Positions 4,512-5,038 of a stretch of 5,038 nucleotides of DNA are shown piece by piece; positions within the stretch are counted from its first letter, which is position 1; each line of letters opens with the position of its first letter. The notes under the pieces are model-generated. The model made no database searches, was not told the DNA's origin, and saw only the letters and a list, made by a program, of their open reading frames with translations. Position numbers and translations under genes: made by a program. The stretch comes from Alphaproteobacteria bacterium (GTDB lineage Bacteria > Pseudomonadota > Alphaproteobacteria > ATCC43930 > CGMCC-115725): NCBI GenBank assembly GCA_030039975.1, contig JASHUO010000358.1, positions 1 to 5,038 of the forward strand, read 5' to 3'.

Positions 4512-5038
4512 TCAGCTCGCGGCCTTGCTCTCGATCTGCCGCCGCGCTTCATCCGCCAGCGGATGCAGGGTCTGCGGCGACGCGTCGGCGACGAGGCTGT
4601 AGCCGAGGCCGCGATCCGCCCAGGCAAAGCCCGAAACCGGACCTTGCGCATGGAGGGACATCGGCGTGTTGCGCTGGTCCGCCATCGGGCGGATCAGCAT
4701 GGCGAGACGGGTGCCGTGGTCGTCGTCATAGAGAAAGAGCGCGGCCGGTCCATGCGCCGTCGCCACCAGCCTTCCGCCCATGAAGCGATAGCCGGATTGC
4801 GACAGATCGGGAGCGGCCACCGGGCGATGCAGCCGTTGCGACACCCCAGGGCAGCTCGCCGCTATCGACCGCTTTGAGCTCAACCGGATGCAGGTAGTCG
4901 GGCGCATAGACCGCGTGATCGCAAGCGGCTGAAATCGTTCTGTGATCGAGATCACAGGGAAAGGGCGACGCAGGAATAAAGCGCCGCCGCGACATGTCGA
5001 TTCAGCAACGGCGTTAAGCCGTGAGCCCTTCAAAGAAG
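4512..5038 (-). pseudogene. Broken anti-sigma-factor-like gene (frameshifted, 5' end degenerate or outside window)
   Basis: Two minus-strand frames together give one protein of the kind encoded beside ECF sigma factors. Reading from about 4930 down, frame one gives DHAVYAPDYLHPVELKAVDS then GELPW. The homology then jumps to the other frame: VSQRLHRPVAAPDLSQSG, YRFMGGRLVATAHGPAALFL, YDDDHGTRLAMLIRPM, GFAWADRGLGYSLVAD and a LADEARRQIES end. Removing one G from the G4 run opposite 4844-4847 rejoins them as LPWVSQRL, so a single-base insertion explains the break. Further upstream a third frame offers a hydrophobic stretch, HVAAALYSCVALSL, resembling a membrane helix, which suggests a second disruption near 4950. 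The usual N-terminal zinc-binding region would lie beyond 5038. Intact relatives are membrane-anchored regulators holding a sigma factor. It could be a true pseudogene or an assembly/sequencing error. The identification rests on my recognition of the HPVE...PDLS..Gy.fmGGRL...GF.W pattern. Confidence 0.68.
4940..4957. promoter_or_regulatory. CRP-type palindrome
   Basis: CTGTGATCGAGATCACAG is an 18-base inverted repeat with 8-bp arms and a 2-base centre. It contains the full TGTGA-N6-TCACA core of cAMP receptor protein sites and differs from the Escherichia coli consensus TGTGATCTAGATCACA only at the centre. It lies in the degenerate 5' part of the anti-sigma-like remnant. Whether a CRP-family protein in this organism uses it is unknown; it may be a coding coincidence. 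Confidence 0.4.

Noticed and set aside
3554..4651. Minus-strand open frame of 365 residues opposite the FAH gene
   Set aside because: Low-complexity Arg/Ala/Asp-rich shadow of a protein with intact family motifs on the plus strand.
4726..4995. Independent small minus-strand gene of 89 residues
   Set aside because: Only its middle (HAVYAPDYLHPVELKAVDS region) looks like real protein, and that continues logically in the other frame, so it is better read as part of one frameshifted gene.

Overview
This 5,038-base window has very high GC and third-codon-position bias on both strands. It carries a compound palindromic intergenic repeat (19-94) of the CTCACCCC/GGGGCGGAGAGGG type that I associate with Hyphomicrobiales and related Alphaproteobacteria. 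Repeat type, codon use and gene content suggest a soil- or plant-associated alphaproteobacterium. I cannot name a genus.

Layout. (1) 1-165: no gene, but a nested cruciform-forming repeat lies downstream of the first operon. (2) 1619 to 166, minus strand: two genes 2 bases apart encode a split UxaA-family lyase/dehydratase. The 94-residue small subunit has an SAF-like domain and the 388-residue large subunit follows it. The split small-plus-large arrangement is that of (R)-sulfolactate sulfo-lyase (SuyA/SuyB) as well as of split altronate/galactarate-type dehydratases. (3) 1620-1770: a divergent control region with a perfect 12-bp palindrome (TCTTATATAAGA) and a GC hairpin. (4) 1771-2499, plus strand: a HutC-subfamily GntR regulator with a UTRA effector domain, transcribed away from the lyase genes and probably acting on this region. 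(5) 2608-4501, plus strand: a two-gene unit of a periplasmic NrtA/SsuA/TauA-like substrate-binding protein and, one base later, a fumarylacetoacetate hydrolase (FAH)-family enzyme. (6) 4512 to the window end, minus strand: a frameshifted remnant of an anti-sigma-factor-like protein, converging on the FAH gene. It overlaps a near-perfect CRP-type palindrome at 4940-4957.

How they may work together (inference): an organic acid or sulfonate captured by the binding protein would be imported by a permease/ATPase encoded elsewhere. It would then be processed by the two-subunit lyase and the FAH enzyme towards small central metabolites such as pyruvate, with the GntR/UTRA protein sensing substrate or intermediate. 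A sulfolactate/sulfonate route (TauA-like receptor plus SuyAB-like lyase) and a deoxy-sugar-acid route (UxaA-type dehydratase plus FAH-type diketo-acid hydrolase) both fit. The sequence alone does not decide between them.

The oddest points are the FAH protein's Ala in place of the first metal-binding Glu, the binding protein without transporter partners, the broken anti-sigma gene, and the operator-like palindromes.
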